A stretch of DNA of 64,000 nt, taken from Adineta steineri (lineage: Eukaryota; Rotifera; Eurotatoria; Adinetida; Adinetidae). The position numbers and the translations under genes are program-made. The notes beneath the pieces are model-generated. The model was given only the letters and a program-made list of their open reading frames with translations, made no database searches and had not been told where the DNA came from. The stretch lies in NCBI GenBank assembly GCA_905250115.1, contig CAJNOI010000015.1, positions 561,283 to 625,282 on the forward strand, given 5' to 3'. Below are positions 61,901 through 64,000 of the stretch, in pieces. Positions within the stretch are counted from its first letter, which is position 1, and every line of letters begins with the position of its first letter.

Positions 61901-62550
61901 CCAAGTGCCTGGAGCTGAAAAACTTGGTTTTTCTACGATAACATCATATTGATAAAGCATCAAGCTAGGTGCTACTTTAACTGGGAAATGATTAGTGTAG
62001 ACTTTTGTTGGTGTGCCTAAAGTGCCGGGTTTTAGTTTAGATGGTGGTCCATATTTTTGTTCAACTGGAGGTAATAATGGGATTGCAGATGTTATTGGAA
62101 AACGTTTATTTCGACGTCGAGATGGCGGAGGTGTTGGACAAGGTGAACAAAGGTCTGTATCCTCATCACATGCTCCATCTTTACTCTCAGTATCTGGGAT
62201 TACAGTCGTTATTGTCAATCCAGTAGTTTTCAGTTCAGACTTAGGTAATGTTATTAATACATTCTATAATAATAAAAATATAACTGTAAAAAATATTGAT
62301 ATAAAAAATATTATACATTCTCTGCTTGTTCATTGATGTTTGATATAGGTATTTGTATCGTATTATTTGCTAACGGTACATTTGTCGCTTGTGAATAATT
62401 GGTCTGAGTTGGTATTATTGTTTGTATTTCATTTACTTCCTCATGTTCATCATCATCAGGTGGGCGAGTTGCTTGGGATAGTTGAGCTCGTGCAATTTTA
62501 CGACGTTGTTTTTTACTCAACGTTTGTGGTTGATTACCATCTGTTGACAT
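58944..62550 (-). CDS. Argonaute (AGO-clade) small-RNA effector
   Basis: Ten exons on the minus strand give 1,030 residues: 62550-62317, 62263-61821, 61766-61232, 61167-60907, 60850-60485, 60437-60221, 60167-59697, 59640-59572, 59507-59126, 59058-58944. A Gln/Pro-containing N-terminal extension of about 120 residues precedes the Ago N domain (GTLGTPTKVYTNHFPVKV). The PAZ domain includes PERQTFTFTRE and LLYPKLRCLQCYFL. The PIWI domain includes MGADVLHP, KPSIAAVVGS, KIVFYRDG, TFIVVKKRHHTRFF and LQGTNRPALYHVLYDE. The slicer tetrad appears intact: D in GADV, E in CAIEAVVD, D in FYRDG, H in LYHV. The short C-terminus replaces the usual YFA ending with KPHFG. Sequence blocks favour the AGO over the PIWI clade. 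Role: small-RNA-guided silencing, probably with target cleavage. Confidence 0.92.
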
Positions 62551-63464
62551 CTGTATGTATAAAATAAAACACGTTTTTAGTCACAAAAAAAAGAAGAGGA
62601 TACAAATAATAGCAATCATGCATAACTATACGTTACTTTTTTTTTCTTAACAAAGCGACTATGACTAACAGAATATGTAAAAAGAAACGAGAGAATAATC
62701 ACATAATACACATGATATGTAACATAAAAGAATCTATTATTCACAAATGTAAAAAAAAAGGTAAATCTCGCGGAATGTTTTATCTGCAATCTGCTTCTTC
62801 GGAAGTAAAATTCAAGTAAACTGTAAAAAGTATATATAAACTGCTTTATTTTCGACGAAAATAAAAGAATTACGTGTTTTATAAACTCACACTCACATAC
62901 TCTGTTTGTTGAAAGTTGAATATGAAGAAAAAAATAAGAAAAAAACTGTAGACTTTTTTCTTTACTGTTGTTGCCGAATAATAGCAAGTTGTGATGAAAG
63001 TGATGACGGTATGCACGTAACGCAGATTGTTGACGAGGGTAGTCGATTACTCATCATTATCGACAATAAATATCCTAAGGCACGTGTGCGCAGATAAACG
63101 AAATAGAAAAATCAACATTATCTTATAGAATATAGTTGTGAATATATATATATATATATATATATCGAAGAATAAGACAAAAGAAAAAAAAACACCAACA
63201 AAATATAAGAATAACGATTAATACTTGTCGCATGAATGTCGATGCGTTAGTGTCAATGTGGAATACAACGATTACAATTACAATAAAAAAATTCTTTTTC
63301 TTTTTTCGTTCTTTTCTTGCTTTTTTTTATCTTATAAGGTACTTCATTTTCAGTTTTTTTTTCACGCCGTCACTCGTTTGTACACAGTGGACAAACAAAG
63401 ATTTCTGACAACCATTATTTGTTCCCAGGAATTAAATGTAAAAGAAAAGTAATAATAAAAATTA
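62551..63464. other. Upstream region of Argonaute and tRNA 3' flank
   Basis: No supported gene. Contains a TA microsatellite (63139-63166) and T-rich tracts. Probably holds the Argonaute promoter or 5' UTR. Confidence 0.55.
63457..63461 (-). terminator. RNA polymerase III terminator of tRNA-Asn
   Basis: A run of five T on the minus strand, starting 4 nt after the tRNA 3' end, is the expected Pol III stop signal. Confidence 0.7.
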
Positions 63465-63538
63465 CGCTCCTGGGTGGGCTTGAACCACCAACCTTCCGGT
63501 TAACAGCCGAACGCGCTAACCAATTGCGCCACAAGAGC
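63465..63538 (-). tRNA. tRNA-Asn (anticodon GTT)
   Basis: A 74-nt cloverleaf without intron. The acceptor stem GCTCTTG pairs with CAGGAGC (one T-G pair) and the discriminator base is G. The D arm is GGCGCAATTGGTTAGCGC, the anticodon loop CTGTTAA carries GTT, and the T arm is TGGTGGTTCAAGCCCACC. It is nearly identical to animal tRNA-Asn. Internal A and B boxes are present. Confidence 0.97.
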
Positions 63539-64000
63539 TGTGGTAACCTATTCTTCTTAACATGATTTCAATTTTTATCATTGATAGTATTTATTCGACA
63601 ATTAAATCTTGCTATTTAGAATATCATCTTATTATCAATTCATCATTAATCCCTTTGTATTGTGAAATTTTAACTAAGTCAAAATCGATATACTACGTAT
63701 GCATTGGTTATGCGTTGTGAATTATAAATATTCAGGAATTATAAGGTACATATTATATTAAACGATTTTATATTGATCTCTAACCAAACAATCAAATTCA
63801 TTTTTGCCCATTGAATTAGTTCTAATATTATCATCTAATATAGTAATCTGAAATTCAATAAACTCGATGGATCTCATTAGCTGAATTTTGCTGCATTTTT
63901 TTATAAATACTAAAAGATGATATAAAATTCCATTGTATATACAATAAAAAATAATTTAGTCTCTTATCAATTTCTAAATACAAAAATAAGTCTATTTGTT
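63539..64000. other. A+T-rich stretch at right edge, no gene seen
   Basis: 5' flank of the tRNA and beyond. Nothing recognisable on either strand. Confidence 0.5.

Overview
The window looks like nuclear DNA from a small, compact, A+T-rich animal genome. Genes are broken into many short exons by introns of mostly 45-70 bp with GT-AG ends. Robo, adducin, Argonaute, cyclin T, KLHDC10 and SMYD homologues together point to a bilaterian. Gene style (A/T-ending codons, tiny introns, Gln/Thr/Ser-rich linkers, genes ending a few bases apart) fits a rotifer, plausibly a bdelloid. That placement is inference; no single base proves it. Exon models below were built by hand from reading-frame continuity, splice signals and family similarity. 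Every multi-exon model closes in frame, except that the nested gene is interrupted by an assembly gap.  Layout: a possible minus-strand exon at the left edge (595-683); cyclin T-like (984-3853, +); a small inverted-repeat element (about 4617-4757); KLHDC10-like kelch protein (5214-7156, +); an intronless MYND-SET (SMYD-like) gene (9620-10714, +); adducin (12075-29376, +), whose 11.4-kb intron carries a complete second gene on the same strand (18615-27727, about 2,980 residues, interrupted by an N gap); a selenoprotein-P-like secreted protein without Sec or Cys at its redox site (30621-31408, -); a 5.7-kb gene-poor stretch with a pre-miRNA-like hairpin; Robo (37099-41721, +); a secreted DsbA/thioredoxin-like protein (43281-44132, -); a secreted or membrane-anchored Ser/Arg-rich protein (45122-45944, +); a RING+VWA protein (46945-49056, +) whose stop lies 4 bp from the stop of a convergent rhodopsin-type GPCR (49061-50372, -); zeta-crystallin-type quinone reductase (51652-53626, +); two tandem ZIP zinc transporters (54208-55925 and 56726-58542, +); Argonaute (58944-62550, -); and tRNA-Asn(GTT) (63465-63538, -).  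The most unusual item is the nested gene. It has a disordered proline-rich N-terminus, then about 21 strongly diverged tandem modules of one helix-plus-strand pattern, then a C-terminal region I do not recognise. It sits wholly inside an adducin intron between the adducin core and the exons for the adducin MARCKS-type tail. The two reading frames cannot be joined in frame because a stop codon immediately precedes the nested ATG. No intact mobile element, CRISPR array or virus-like element was seen. Mobile-type DNA is limited to two short inverted-repeat (MITE or foldback-like) structures.
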